A DNA stretch of 64,000 nt from Pseudomonas turukhanskensis (GCF_027922365.1 NZ_BSFN01000002.1:434001-498000), one strand, 5' to 3'; positions 44,995 through 53,703 are shown, numbered from the stretch's first letter. The notes: generated by a model from the letters alone, not told the origin. A program made the numbers and translations.

Positions 44995-46285
44995 GAAGCA
45001 GCTCCAGCATGGCGGCAGTATTTACGCGGTAGTTGAGGTTGCCGCAGTGCCCGCCATGCGGGTACACGGTCAGGCGGTCGCCCATCGTTCTGCGTAAAAA
45101 GCCCAGGTCGCCAGGGCCGAGAATCACGTCGTCCTTGTTGTGCATCACCACAATCTTCTTGCTGGTTTTCAGGTAATCCTCCAACGCGTACAGGCTCACC
45201 TGGTCGATTAGCTGCAGCAGGCTGCCGCCGTCGGTGCGCGCGCGCCACATAGGAATCAGCTGTTCGCGGATGTAGCAGTCGAAGTCGCACTGCAGGGCTT
45301 TGCGAAAGTAGGGCGTGAGGCTGGTGCCTTCGCTGATCGGGGTTTCCGGCGGGGTAATCAGGCCACGGCGGTTGATCAGGTCCGAGGTGAAGGCGATGTC
45401 GGCCGAGGAGAAGCGGAAAGAAGTACCAATCAGCATCGCCAGTTGTTCATCGGACAGGTGCTGCTTGGACTGTTGCAGGTCGTAGAGCATCGCATCGTTG
45501 ATATCGATGTAGCCCTTCTGCTGGAAGTAGCGGGTGAGCTTTCTCAGCACGGTGTCATAGAAGGTGCTGCTGTTGGAGATGCCCTTGACCTCGGTTTGTA
45601 CCAGCCGGTCGAGGTTGGTGATGGAGGTGTAGAGGTTTACCGGCGGGTTGAGCATCAACACTTTCTTGAAGTTGAAGCTGCGCCGGGTTTCATCCAGTTT
45701 GCTGACGAATGCCGCGTTCAGAGCGCCGAGGCTGTAGCCGGTGAGGTAGAAGTCGGTGACGTCCACTTCCGGGTGTTGCGCGCGCACAGCTTGCATCACG
45801 CGGTAGAGATCGTCCGCATCTTCGGTGCTGACACCGGGTGTGGCGTGGCGCGAGGCGGCGGTCATAAAGTCGTAGCTGGTGGGCGAGGACAACTGCACCA
45901 CGTGGTAGCCGGCGCCGTAGAACACCTTCTTGAGGTTTTCAGCCAGGGTGCTGGAGTAATGCGCGCCGGTGCCGGCGATGATGAAAATCAGCGGCGCCGG
46001 GCCTTTCTGTTTGGCCATGCGGTAGCGCAAGGTTTTTACCGGCCAGAAGTTGTCCGGTACCTCCAGTTCGCGCTCAGGGTGCAGGTTGAGGGTGTAGTCG
46101 GCCTGGTCGATATCCCGATCGTCCGGCACCGCCGCGCGCAGCTCCGGCGGCGTTGTGGCAATGGTGGCTTCGAACGGGTTGGTAAGTGGAAAACCGTAGC
46201 TGGCCTCGTCGATGTCGGCGGCCGACAACAACGGGCTCAGGCATAGACCAGCCATAAGCGCGGCAAAACGTAAGAGGCGCGGCAT
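44987..46285 (-). CDS. Secreted alpha/beta hydrolase-fold protein
   Basis: Exported protein of 432 residues with a signal peptide (MPRLLRFAALMAGLCLSPLL, cut after SAA). The alpha/beta hydrolase nucleophile elbow is visible as TGYSLGALNAAF, an oxyanion-type stretch IFIIAGTGAHYSST precedes it, and late acid/His candidates are in MHNKDDVILGPGD and YPHGGHCGNL. It is translationally coupled to mlaA, suggesting a role in envelope lipid metabolism such as lipid or ester hydrolysis. That role is inferred from the overlap; the substrate is not known. Confidence 0.82.
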   Translation of the reverse strand: MPRLLRFAALMAGLCLSPLLSAADIDEASYGFPLTNPFEATIATTPPELRAAVPDDRDIDQADYTLNLHPERELEVPDNFWPVKTLRYRMAKQKGPAPLIFIIAGTGAHYSSTLAENLKKVFYGAGYHVVQLSSPTSYDFMTAASRHATPGVSTEDADDLYRVMQAVRAQHPEVDVTDFYLTGYSLGALNAAFVSKLDETRRSFNFKKVLMLNPPVNLYTSITNLDRLVQTEVKGISNSSTFYDTVLRKLTRYFQQKGYIDINDAMLYDLQQSKQHLSDEQLAMLIGTSFRFSSADIAFTSDLINRRGLITPPETPISEGTSLTPYFRKALQCDFDCYIREQLIPMWRARTDGGSLLQLIDQVSLYALEDYLKTSKKIVVMHNKDDVILGPGDLGFLRRTMGDRLTVYPHGGHCGNLNYRVNTAAMLELLHD

Positions 46286-46364
46286 CGCAAATCCCTTTAG
46301 AAGATAAAGTGCAGAGTGAATCCGGCGTTATGACAACGGGTACGCTGGTATAGCACAGACATTT

Positions 46365-46853
46365 TCATTCGGCCTGTTTACCCAATTCGGCCAGTGCGGC
46401 GCCGCTCAGGCGGTAGGTGGTCCAGTCGTCCTGGGGGCGCGCGCCAAGGCGCCGATAAAAGCCCAGCGCCGGCTCGTTCCAGTCCAGCACCGACCACTCC
46501 AGACGCCCGCAACCGCGTTGCACCGCCAACTGCGCCAGACGGGCCAGCAAGGCTTTACCCAGGCCCGAGCTGCGTGCGTGTTCACGCACGTACAGGTCTT
46601 CCAGATAAATACCGGGCTTGCCCAAAAACGTAGAGAAGTTCGGAAAGAACAGCGCAAATCCCTGGGGCTCGCCATCCAGTTCGCCAATCAATACTTCGGC
46701 AAAAGGCCGTGGGCCGAACAGGTTGGTGGTGAGGTCTTCGGGTGTGGCCACGGCCTGATCGCTGAGCTTTTCGTACACCGCCAACTCATGGATCAGGCTA
46801 AGGATCAGGCTCACGTCGTCGGGGGTAGCATTGCGCAATTGAATACGGGACAT
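46365..46853 (-). CDS. GNAT-family N-acetyltransferase
   Basis: Cytoplasmic acetyltransferase of 162 residues with GAGGAG before the ATG. It resembles the diamine (spermidine/spermine) acetyltransferase branch: RNATPDDVSLILSLIHELAV at the N terminus, LYVREHARSSGLGKALLARL as the acetyl-CoA P-loop, and WSVLDWNEPALGFYRRLGAR near the end. The real substrate could be a polyamine or another amine. It follows the hydrolase gene's promoter region and is probably monocistronic. Confidence 0.9.
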   Translation of the reverse strand: MSRIQLRNATPDDVSLILSLIHELAVYEKLSDQAVATPEDLTTNLFGPRPFAEVLIGELDGEPQGFALFFPNFSTFLGKPGIYLEDLYVREHARSSGLGKALLARLAQLAVQRGCGRLEWSVLDWNEPALGFYRRLGARPQDDWTTYRLSGAALAELGKQAE

Positions 46854-47019
46854 ACAGGCTCCTCAAATGGCGGAATGAGCGGAGCTTGCAGGCTCTTGGC
46901 GCGCACGGCAACAGGGTGCTACACAAACCGTGCACAAGGCTTGATGTTTCGTGCTGTAACCCTTGCATACCGCGGTCGGACGTTTATCCTGAGCGCCGAT
47001 TTATCTACCGGAGAAACCC

Positions 47020-47391
47020 ATGTCCCGTCGTTTGCCCCTGATCGCCTTGCTGGTCGTTCTGGCCCTGTGGCTGGCCGCCGCCTATGGGCTGCGTTTTGCC
47101 CTGATGGAAGACAGCCAGTGGGTTGGCATTTGCGTTGACCAGGCGCAGCGCTGGGAATGCCAGGTGCGTGATGGCCTGGGTCTGCTGATTCACTTTCGCA
47201 TCATTGCCTGGGCTGGCCTTGGCGGCGCGCTGGTGGCGTTTTTCGTGCCCGGCCGTGCCGGCTGGTGGTTGGCGGTAGCGGCCCTGGTGTTCGCGCTGCC
47301 GGCGTTGGTGCTGTACAGCGCCAGCCTGGCGGTGTTTGCCGTAGTGGTTGCCGCGTTGCGGTTGGTGCGGGCACCGCGCCTGGTTGCCTGA
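47020..47391 (+). CDS. Small membrane protein, unknown
   Basis: Protein of 123 residues with GGAG six bases before the ATG. It has three or four hydrophobic helices: LPLIALLVVLALWLAAAYGL at the N terminus, IIAWAGLGGALVAFFV, and two in the C-terminal third. A short loop contains two cysteines (GICVDQAQRWECQVRDG) that could form a disulfide on the periplasmic side. It is not recognised by family and is followed by a strong bidirectional terminator. Confidence 0.8.
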   Translation: MSRRLPLIALLVVLALWLAAAYGLRFALMEDSQWVGICVDQAQRWECQVRDGLGLLIHFRIIAWAGLGGALVAFFVPGRAGWWLAVAALVFALPALVLYSASLAVFAVVVAALRLVRAPRLVA

Positions 47392-47407
47392 CCCTACATA
47401 ACCACAA

Positions 47408-47439
47408 TAAAAAAGGGGCTCATCCGAGCCCCTTTTTTT
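47408..47439. terminator. Bidirectional intrinsic terminator
   Basis: AAAAGGGGCTC-ATCC-GAGCCCCTTTT forms an eleven-base stem with A/T runs on both sides, serving the convergent small membrane protein and GH17 genes. Confidence 0.93.
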
Positions 47440-47456
47440 GTGTCTGGGTATCGGCC

Positions 47457-49010
47457 TTAATTGGCCTTGACCCGCAAGCTGCGCCACAGCGCCGCTACCA
47501 TCACTGCACTCACCGCCGCCCAGCCCAGCGCCTGCCAGTTATCCAGGGTCTCCTGGTACAACTGCGGCAGGATGCCGGCGCCGACGATCAGGGTCAGCAG
47601 CGCGATCTCGCGGCGTGGGCCGGCCACCGGGCGGCAGACGTACACCAGCGCCGGCAACACCAGCACCATGCTCGGGAAGCAGCGGTAGCGCGGGTCGAAC
47701 ACCAGGCCTAGCATCAGCACCGCTGCCGCAAAGCCACTGGCGGCCAGCCACCAGCCGCCACGAGCTTGCAACCAGCTATAGAGGTTGGCGCGCCAGCCGG
47801 CCTTGCTCGACAGCGCCAACGCGCCGTGGGCCAGCACCACCAGGTTAAGGCCGACCAGAAACGCCGCCCACGCCCATTCACCCACATAACGGCTATTCAC
47901 CCGCGCCATCTCGCCCCACAAGGCAATGCAGCACGCGCCAACCGCTGCCAGCAACGGCAGCACCAGCGCCGAACGGGTGGAGCTGGGGCGACCGGCCAGC
48001 AGCAGGGTGGCGAGGAAGATCACGCCGCTCACGCTCAGCCACAAGGTCCAGTTGGCGAAGTTGGAAACCGGGCCGGCCAGTACGGCTTTGTCCTGGCGGT
48101 CGGCGTCGAACAGGCCCCAATAGCCGCCCATGGCGCCTTCGCTGACGCGCTTCCAAGGTTGGTCAAAGGCTTCGATCAGGTTGTAGTTCCAGCCGTTCTG
48201 CTCGGCCATGGCGACAAAACCACGGATGAACTTGGCTTCGTTGACGCGGCTAGGTACGGCGGTTTCGCGCTGACGGCCTTCGCTTGGCCAGCCGGTTTCG
48301 CCAATAAAGATGTCCTTGGGCGCGAACTTGCTGCCGAACACCTTACGAATCTCGGCGACGTGGGCCAGGGCTTCGTCAATGCCGGTGGGGTCATCTTCCC
48401 AGTACGGCAGCAGGTGAATGGTGAGGAAGTCCACGGCCGGGGCCACTTCCGGGTGCTTGAGCCAGAATTCCCAGACGTCGGCGTAGGTCACCGGCTGTTT
48501 GATCTGCGACTTCACTTCGCCAATCAGCTTGGCCAACTGGGCACCGGTGACTTCTTTGCGCAGCAGGGTCTCGTTGCCGACGATCACCGACTCCACCACA
48601 TCAGGGTTCTCGTTGGCCGATTTGATCAGCGCATCGACTTCTTTCTTGGTGTCCACCGGGTTGCCGTTGACCCAGGCGCCGAGCATCAGCTTCAGGCCGT
48701 GCTTGCGCGCCAGGTCCGGAATGGCTTCCAGCCCGGTCATGGAATAGGTGCGTATGCAGTGGAAGCGCGTGGCCAACAGGGCCAGGTCGGCATCCATACG
48801 CTCCGGGCGCAGGGCGAAAGGCTGGTCGAACGGCGACTGGTCCTTGTCGAACGGCGTGTAGGAGGCGCACTGCAATTTGTGCGTGGGCGTCGCGGCATCG
48901 GGCAGCACCAGGGGTTTGCCCAGGCCATACCAGAGGCCGCCAATGGCGAACACGGCAAGCAGGCAGGCGAACACGTAGGGCAGGGCGGGAAAACGAGCGG
49001 TAGCGGGCAT
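47457..49010 (-). CDS. GH17-domain membrane beta-glucan enzyme
   Basis: Inner-membrane protein of 517 residues. One N-terminal helix is followed by a periplasmic GH17 TIM-barrel (residues about 45-310) with the acid/base Glu in SVIVGNETLLR and nucleophile Glu in DIFIGETGWPSEG. About seven or eight membrane helices follow to the C terminus. GH17 domains of Pseudomonas envelope proteins act as beta-1,3-glucan transferases or hydrolases, often with NdvB-type synthases in cyclic glucan metabolism. No synthase gene is in the window, so the link to periplasmic glucans is inferred. Confidence 0.88.
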   Translation of the reverse strand: MPATARFPALPYVFACLLAVFAIGGLWYGLGKPLVLPDAATPTHKLQCASYTPFDKDQSPFDQPFALRPERMDADLALLATRFHCIRTYSMTGLEAIPDLARKHGLKLMLGAWVNGNPVDTKKEVDALIKSANENPDVVESVIVGNETLLRKEVTGAQLAKLIGEVKSQIKQPVTYADVWEFWLKHPEVAPAVDFLTIHLLPYWEDDPTGIDEALAHVAEIRKVFGSKFAPKDIFIGETGWPSEGRQRETAVPSRVNEAKFIRGFVAMAEQNGWNYNLIEAFDQPWKRVSEGAMGGYWGLFDADRQDKAVLAGPVSNFANWTLWLSVSGVIFLATLLLAGRPSSTRSALVLPLLAAVGACCIALWGEMARVNSRYVGEWAWAAFLVGLNLVVLAHGALALSSKAGWRANLYSWLQARGGWWLAASGFAAAVLMLGLVFDPRYRCFPSMVLVLPALVYVCRPVAGPRREIALLTLIVGAGILPQLYQETLDNWQALGWAAVSAVMVAALWRSLRVKAN

Positions 49011-49414
49011 AGTTAGGCGCGTCTGGGGGCAAAGCCGCGCAGTTTACCTGCATTCCCGTCAATTAGCGTAGAGCCGCCGTTGGCGTGTGTTAGCGCATAT
49101 GAATGGTGGCGTGAAACGGGTACTTGAACGGCCGTTCAATCATAAATTTCAAGGGCTTGGCAGTCCCCGTGACGGCCTTGAGTATCAGTCTTGTCGTTGC
49201 TGAATCAATGATGTCGTTTCTTGGCCGTGTTCATGTCGTTCTTGGAGCAGGTGCCATCACCGGTTGGGTCGATTATCCAGGCGTCGGCACACGACTGACT
49301 CAGGGCGTGGGCCAGGGATCACTCAACAGGCACCGCCACTAGATAGACCAACTACAAGACACCACCACCTGCCACTCGGCAGTCGCCGAGCCACTAATTT
49401 CGGGGAACAGACTT
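49011..49414. promoter_or_regulatory. Control region of betX with a BetI-like palindrome
   Basis: This 404-base divergent gap separates the GH17 and betX genes. It contains a perfect 16-base palindrome TTGAACGGCCGTTCAA (49124-49139), which resembles operators of the TetR-type repressor BetI. No gene is supported here; a 72-codon frame at 49124-49342 lacks a ribosome site. The rest shows no clear structure. The repressor itself is not encoded nearby. Confidence 0.55.
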
Positions 49415-50269
49415 ATGAGCAAAATGCGTCGGTTATTGGGTTTGGGTGCGGGTATCGCACTGGCACTGAGCACCGGTTTGGCAGGTGCGGCAGATAAACC
49501 CACGTTGAAGATCGGCTACGTCGATGGCTGGTCCGACAGCGTCGCCACCACCCACGTCGCAGCGGAAATCATCAAGGAAAAACTCGGCTACGACGTGCAA
49601 CTGATGCCCGTCGCGACCGGCATCATGTGGCAAGGCGTGGCCAAGGGGCAGCTCGATGCCATGTTGTCGGCCTGGCTGCCGGTGACCCACGGTGCCTACT
49701 ACGAAAAACTCAAGGACCAGGTGGTGGATCTGGGCCCCAACTTCAACGACGCCAAGATCGGTCTGATCGTGCCCGAGTACGTCAAGGCCAAGACCATTGG
49801 TGACCTGCAAGGCGAGAAAGCCGGTTTCGGCGGCCGTATCGTGGGTATCGATGCCGGTTCAGGCGTGATGCTGAAAACCGACCAGGCCATCAAGGACTAC
49901 GGTCTGGACTACAAACTGCTGGCCAGCTCCGGCAGCGCCATGACCGCCGAACTGGCCCGCGCCATTCGCTCCGAGAAGCCGATTGCAGTAACCGGCTGGA
50001 TTCCACACTGGATGTTCGCCAAGTACAAACTGCGCTTTCTGGAAGACCCCAAAGGTGTGTACGGCGCAGCTGAACACGTAGACAGCATCGCCAACCCGGG
50101 CCTGGAGGCCAAAGCACCAACCGTGGTGGCCTTCCTGAAAAAATTCACCTGGACCCCGGATGAAATCGGCGGCGTGATGCTGGCCGTGGAAGAGGGCGCC
50201 AAGCCTGCTGAAGCCGCCAAGAAATGGGTGGCTGAACACCCCGACCGCGTAAACGAGTGGTTGAAATAA
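49415..50269 (+). CDS. betX: Glycine betaine-type periplasmic binding protein (BetX-like)
   Basis: Solute-binding protein of 284 residues of the OpuAC/ProX family, delivering a quaternary amine to an ABC transporter. It has a signal peptide (MSKMRRLLGLGAGIALALST...GAADKP) and family segments KIGYVDGWSDSVATTHVAAE, MWQGVAKGQLDAMLSAWLP, and IAVTGWIPHWMFAKYKLRFL. The tryptophans in these motifs are those that form the aromatic cage for trimethylammonium groups. Its place upstream of DUF485-actP matches the betX neighbourhood known in P. aeruginosa, the reason for the name. No permease or ATPase is adjacent. Confidence 0.85.
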   Translation: MSKMRRLLGLGAGIALALSTGLAGAADKPTLKIGYVDGWSDSVATTHVAAEIIKEKLGYDVQLMPVATGIMWQGVAKGQLDAMLSAWLPVTHGAYYEKLKDQVVDLGPNFNDAKIGLIVPEYVKAKTIGDLQGEKAGFGGRIVGIDAGSGVMLKTDQAIKDYGLDYKLLASSGSAMTAELARAIRSEKPIAVTGWIPHWMFAKYKLRFLEDPKGVYGAAEHVDSIANPGLEAKAPTVVAFLKKFTWTPDEIGGVMLAVEEGAKPAEAAKKWVAEHPDRVNEWLK

Positions 50270-50290
50270 GTAACGATACGCCGCATGCCG

Positions 50291-50315
50291 AAGCCGCTCA
50301 CCGAGCGGCTTTTGC
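50291..50315 (+). terminator. Intrinsic terminator after betX
   Basis: AAGCCGCTC-ACC-GAGCGGCTT forms a nine-base stem followed by TTTTGCTTTT. It separates betX from the acetate operon. Confidence 0.88.
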
Positions 50316-50391
50316 TTTTGTAGCGTGTGCTCTGCGCACCGTTGCGATTGCCGATGAATCGCTTGGTGCGCGTAGCACACCCTACAAAAGC
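50316..50391. repeat. REPIN, GTAGGGTGTGC family (diverged)
   Basis: The left arm TGTAGCGTGTGCTCTGCGCA and right arm GGTGCGCGTAGCACACCCTA are inverted and separated by about 25 bases. It is adjacent to the betX terminator and carries more substitutions than the other three pairs. Confidence 0.85.
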
Positions 50392-50410
50392 AAAAGCGTC
50401 GTCGCGCGTT

Positions 50411-50444
50411 GAGACCATGGTCTCGAATAAGACTAAGGTCGTCT
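50411..50444 (+). promoter_or_regulatory. Dyad symmetries upstream of the acetate operon
   Basis: A perfect palindrome GAGACCATGGTCTC (50411-50424) is followed by AGAC-TAAGGTC-GTCT (50430-50444), about 70-100 bases before the DUF485 gene. They are candidate binding sites for the two-component regulator that controls actP and acetyl-CoA synthetase genes in Pseudomonas, but the regulator is not identified from sequence. Confidence 0.4.
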
Positions 50445-50504
50445 GTCGTTCGGCTATAGGAGAACTAGAGTTAAACCTCACCAGCAACTCGTGCTGCGGA
50501 GGAT

Positions 50505-50512
50505 AAAAATAA
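50505..50512 (+). promoter_or_regulatory. Candidate Hfq/Crc CA motif at the DUF485-actP start
   Basis: AAAAATAA fits the AANAANAA pattern exactly and lies between the GGAGGA ribosome site and the ATG. Binding of Hfq with Crc here would block translation when preferred carbon sources are present. Confidence 0.6.
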
Positions 50513-50513
50513 A

Positions 50514-50825
50514 ATGAACGACAGCATCTACGAGCGGATTGAAAGAAGTCCGCGCTTCAAAGAACTGGTAGCCAAGCGCGAGCGATTCGCCTGGATACTC
50601 TCGGCCATCATGCTTGGCCTCTATGTGGCCTTCATCCTGATCATCGCCTTTGACCCGAGCCTGTTCGGTACGCCGATCAGCGAAGGTTCGCCCACCACCT
50701 GGGGGATTCCAGCCGGTATCGGCCTGATCCTCTCCGCCTTTGTGCTCACCGGTATCTACGTGTACCGCGCCAACGGCGAGTTCGATGACCTGAACCAGGC
50801 CATTCTGGACGAGGTGAAACAATGA
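50514..50825 (+). CDS. DUF485 membrane protein (YjcH-like)
   Basis: Inner-membrane protein of 103 residues with two helices ([20 protein letters not shown] and [20 protein letters not shown]) joined by a periplasmic loop. The N terminus [20 protein letters not shown] matches the family. GGAGGA precedes the ATG by about ten bases. It overlaps the actP gene by four bases (ATGA), as in E. coli and other bacteria, where DUF485 proteins accompany ActP; its exact role in acetate uptake is not established. Confidence 0.92.
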   Translation: MNDSIYERIERSPRFKELVAKRERFAWILSAIMLGLYVAFILIIAFDPSLFGTPISEGSPTTWGIPAGIGLILSAFVLTGIYVYRANGEFDDLNQAILDEVKQ

Positions 50826-52480
50826 TCGCCCGCCTTCTCGCCGCTTGCGGCCTGCTCGCGTTTGCTCAGGGTTCCTGGGCGGCCGATGCCATCAGTGGCG
50901 CGGTAGAGCGCCAGCCAATCAACGTATCGGCCATCGTCATGTTTGTGGCGTTTGTGGGTGCCACGCTGTTTATCACCTACTGGGCATCGAAGAAAAACAA
51001 CTCCACCGCTGACCACTACGCCGCTGGCGGCAAAATCACCGGTTTCCAAAACGGCCTGGCGATTGCCGGCGACTACATGTCGGCGGCCTCGTTCCTGGGT
51101 ATTTCCGCGCTGGTGTACACCTCCGGCTATGACGGCCTGATCTACTCGATCGGCTTCCTCGTTGGCTGGCCGATCATTCTGTTCCTGATCGCCGAGCGCC
51201 TGCGCAACCTGGGCAAATACACCTTTGCCGACGTGGCCTCCTACCGTCTCAAGCAGAAAGAAATTCGCACCCTGTCGGCCAGCGGTTCGCTGGTGGTGGT
51301 GGCGTTTTATCTGATTGCGCAGATGGTTGGTGCCGGCAAGCTGATTCAACTGCTGTTCGGCCTGGACTACCACGTGGCAGTGATTCTGGTCGGCATTCTG
51401 ATGGTGCTGTACGTGCTGTTTGGCGGCATGTTGGCCACCACCTGGGTGCAGATCATCAAGGCCGTGTTGCTGCTGTCGGGCGCCTCGTTCATGGCGCTGA
51501 TGGTGATGAAAACCGTCAACTTCGACTTCGGTACGCTGTTCTCCGAAGCGGTGAAAGTGCACGCCAAAGGTCAGGCCATCATGAGCCCTGGCGCATTGGT
51601 GAGTGACCCGGTTTCGGCAATTTCGCTGGGCTTGGCGCTGATGTTCGGTACTGCCGGCCTGCCACACATTCTCATGCGCTTCTTCACCGTGAGCGATGCC
51701 AAAGAAGCCCGCAAGAGCGTGTTCTACGCCACCGGCTTTATCGGCTACTTCTACATCCTCACCTTTATCATCGGCTTTGGCGCGATCCTGTTGGTCAGCA
51801 CCAACCCGGCGTTCAAGGATGCCGCCGGTGCGCTACTGGGTGGCAACAACATGGCCGCGGTGCACCTGGCTAACGCCGTCGGTGGCAGCCTGTTCCTGGG
51901 CTTTATCTCGGCTGTGGCCTTCGCCACCATTCTGGCGGTAGTGGCCGGTCTGACCCTGGCGGGTGCGTCGGCGGTATCGCACGACATCTATGCCAGCGTG
52001 ATCAAAGGCGGCAAGGCCAACGAGAAAGATGAACTGCGTGTATCGAAGATCACCACCATTGCCCTGGGCGTGCTCGCCATTGGTCTTGGGATTCTCTTCG
52101 AGAAACAGAACATCGCCTTCATGGTGGGCCTGGCGTTCTCCATTGCTGCGAGCTGCAACTTCCCGGTGCTGTTCCTTTCCATGTACTGGAAAAACCTCAC
52201 CACCCGCGGCGCGATGGTGGGTGGCTGGCTGGGTCTGTTGACCGCTGTGGGGCTGATGATTCTCGGCCCAACCGTCTGGGTGCAGGTACTGGGCAACGCC
52301 AAGGCGATCTTCCCGTACGAATACCCGGCGCTGTTCTCCATGGTGGTGGCGTTTGCCGGTATCTGGTTCTTCTCCATTACCGACAAATCCACCTCGGCCG
52401 GTGAAGAACGTGCGCGCTTCCTGCCGCAGTTCGTGCGCTCGCAGACTGGCCTGGGTGCCAGTGGTGCAGCCGCTCACTGA
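50822..52480 (+). CDS. actP: Cation/acetate symporter ActP
   Basis: Sodium:solute symporter family protein of 552 residues, with a signal-like first helix and thirteen or so membrane segments. Family motifs: [20 protein letters not shown] near the N terminus, [20 protein letters not shown], and [20 protein letters not shown]. It takes up acetate and other short monocarboxylates with a cation. It is translationally coupled to the DUF485 gene and followed by an intrinsic terminator, making a two-gene operon. Candidate Crc and activator sites lie upstream. Confidence 0.94.
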   Translation: MIARLLAACGLLAFAQGSWAADAISGAVERQPINVSAIVMFVAFVGATLFITYWASKKNNSTADHYAAGGKITGFQNGLAIAGDYMSAASFLGISALVYTSGYDGLIYSIGFLVGWPIILFLIAERLRNLGKYTFADVASYRLKQKEIRTLSASGSLVVVAFYLIAQMVGAGKLIQLLFGLDYHVAVILVGILMVLYVLFGGMLATTWVQIIKAVLLLSGASFMALMVMKTVNFDFGTLFSEAVKVHAKGQAIMSPGALVSDPVSAISLGLALMFGTAGLPHILMRFFTVSDAKEARKSVFYATGFIGYFYILTFIIGFGAILLVSTNPAFKDAAGALLGGNNMAAVHLANAVGGSLFLGFISAVAFATILAVVAGLTLAGASAVSHDIYASVIKGGKANEKDELRVSKITTIALGVLAIGLGILFEKQNIAFMVGLAFSIAASCNFPVLFLSMYWKNLTTRGAMVGGWLGLLTAVGLMILGPTVWVQVLGNAKAIFPYEYPALFSMVVAFAGIWFFSITDKSTSAGEERARFLPQFVRSQTGLGASGAAAH

Positions 52481-52502
52481 TCGGTAACCCTCTGAGTGTT
52501 TG

Positions 52503-52526
52503 GGCAGCCTTCGGGCTGCCTTTTTT
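52503..52526 (+). terminator. Intrinsic terminator after actP
   Basis: GGCAGCC-TTCG-GGCTGCC followed by six T lies 23 bases beyond the actP stop. Confidence 0.92.
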
Positions 52527-52740
52527 ATGCCGGGGTTTTGCCATTGGTGCGCGGAGTAAGCCGTTACTTTTGCCCTTTGCCTTTGGATTGCAGCAGCACC
52601 GCACATCGAGATCGAGATCGAGCGAGCTAGAGCAGTGCAAGGCGACATGGCTTTTTGAAGCGCAGTTGGCTGTAGCCAATTAGCATTGAAAAAGTCATGT
52701 CAACGCAGCAATGCCGACGCGCAGCCGATCGATTAGTAAT
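52527..52740. other. Intergenic stretch without a recognised feature
   Basis: This lies between the actP terminator and the DUF3309 terminator. It contains a short CGAGAT tandem (CGAGATCGAGATCGAGCGAG, near 52606-52625). I see no gene or structured RNA. Confidence 0.5.
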
Positions 52741-52771
52741 AAAAAAGCCCCGCACTAAGCGGGGCTTTTTT
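52741..52771. terminator. Bidirectional intrinsic terminator
   Basis: AAAAAAGCCCCGC-ACTAA-GCGGGGCTTTTTT forms a thirteen-base stem with T runs in both directions. It ends the minus-strand DUF3309 gene 16 bases after its stop. Confidence 0.93.
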
Positions 52772-52786
52772 ATTACCGGCGAGGAA

Positions 52787-52945
52787 CTAGATCCTGCCAA
52801 GCAGCGCCAGAATGATCACGATGATCAAAATGGTACCCAGAATGCCCGACGGGCCGTAGCCCCAACTTCTGGAGTGCGGGTACAACGGCAAGCCGCCGAC
52901 CAGGAGGAGAATAAGTACGACGATCAGAATTGTGCTGAGGCCCAT
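52787..52945 (-). CDS. DUF3309-family small membrane protein
   Basis: Protein of 52 residues with AAGGA nine bases before the ATG and its own terminator. It is almost entirely two hydrophobic helices (MGLSTILIVVLILLLVGGLP and TILIIVIILALLGRI) around the family signature PHSRSWGYGPSG. Its function is unknown; such proteins are common single genes in Pseudomonas and related bacteria. Confidence 0.9.
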   Translation of the reverse strand: MGLSTILIVVLILLLVGGLPLYPHSRSWGYGPSGILGTILIIVIILALLGRI

Positions 52946-53089
52946 GGTTTGGATTCCTTGTTCTAGACCATAACGTGCAACTTCCTTCAGAGGCCGCCTT
53001 ACCGCTGCGCTTGCCTCGTCTACTTAGTACGACTTATGTGGCTTTCCAATAATTCAGGTTATTTCTGCGCAGAATGCGGAGGAGGGTAA

Positions 53090-53533
53090 ATGCTGTATCG
53101 CCTGGGCGCCGACGCCGTGGTGCTGGTGCACCTGTTATTTATTCTGTTTGTGCTGTTCGGCGGGTTGTTGGTGCTGCGCTGGCGGTGGCTGCTGGCGCTG
53201 CATGTGCCAGCAGTGACCTGGGGGGCGGTGGTGGAGTTCTTTCATCTGTATTGCCCGCTCACGCCGCTGGAAAACAGCCTGCGCCAAGCGGCCGGGCAGC
53301 AGGGCTACGACGGCGGTTTTATTGAGCATTACCTGATTCCGCTGATCTATCCACGCGGGCTTACAGCCTCGATGCAGCTGGTGTTTGGCAGCGTGGTGCT
53401 GGTGCTAAATATCGCCGTTTACTGGGTCGTGATCCGCCGTTTTCTAGGTGCCAAAACAGGTCTCATACGGAACGCCGAAAACGTAGCGAGCGAAGGTTTG
53501 GCAAGGCAAAAACAGGCGAAAAAGCGCAGTTGA
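53090..53533 (+). CDS. DUF2784-family membrane protein
   Basis: Inner-membrane protein of 147 residues with GGAGG before the ATG. Hydrophobic helices alternate with the conserved segments VVLVHLLFILFVLFGGLLVL, VEFFHLYCPLTPLENSLR and GGFIEHYLIPLIYP, which define the family; function is unknown. The C-terminal 30 or so residues (GAKTGLIRNAENVASEGLAR onward) are charged and unlike the rest. They are encoded by a repeat-like sequence containing a 16-base inverted repeat, so the natural C terminus may have been replaced. Confidence 0.85.
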   Translation: MLYRLGADAVVLVHLLFILFVLFGGLLVLRWRWLLALHVPAVTWGAVVEFFHLYCPLTPLENSLRQAAGQQGYDGGFIEHYLIPLIYPRGLTASMQLVFGSVVLVLNIAVYWVVIRRFLGAKTGLIRNAENVASEGLARQKQAKKRS

Positions 53534-53610
53534 CACATAGTCAATGAGCATTTTTCGCCTGTTTTTAACGCAGCCAAAACGAGCGCAGTAGTTTTCGGTT
53601 TGCTTGGCTC
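53440..53610. repeat. Repeat-like segment with a 16-base inverted repeat
   Basis: AAAAACAGGCGAAAAA (53508-53523) and TTTTTCGCCTGTTTTT (53551-53566) are perfect inverted copies around a 27-base loop holding the DUF2784 stop codon. The flanks carry further inverted pieces (CGAAAAC with GTTTTCG). The T-rich right arm could terminate transcription. It resembles dispersed repeat DNA but no second copy is in the window. Confidence 0.6.
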
Positions 53611-53703
53611 ATTCAGCATTCTAATGGTGCGTGGGCGGGGCTAAAGCCTTCGCTACACTGAGGCCACTCACCCCTGACACCTATAAGAAAAGGCAGCCTT
53701 ACT

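Noticed and set aside
49124..49342. Plus-strand frame of 72 codons upstream of betX
   Set aside because: It begins inside the palindrome with a non-ATG codon, has no ribosome site, and shows no recognisable protein features.
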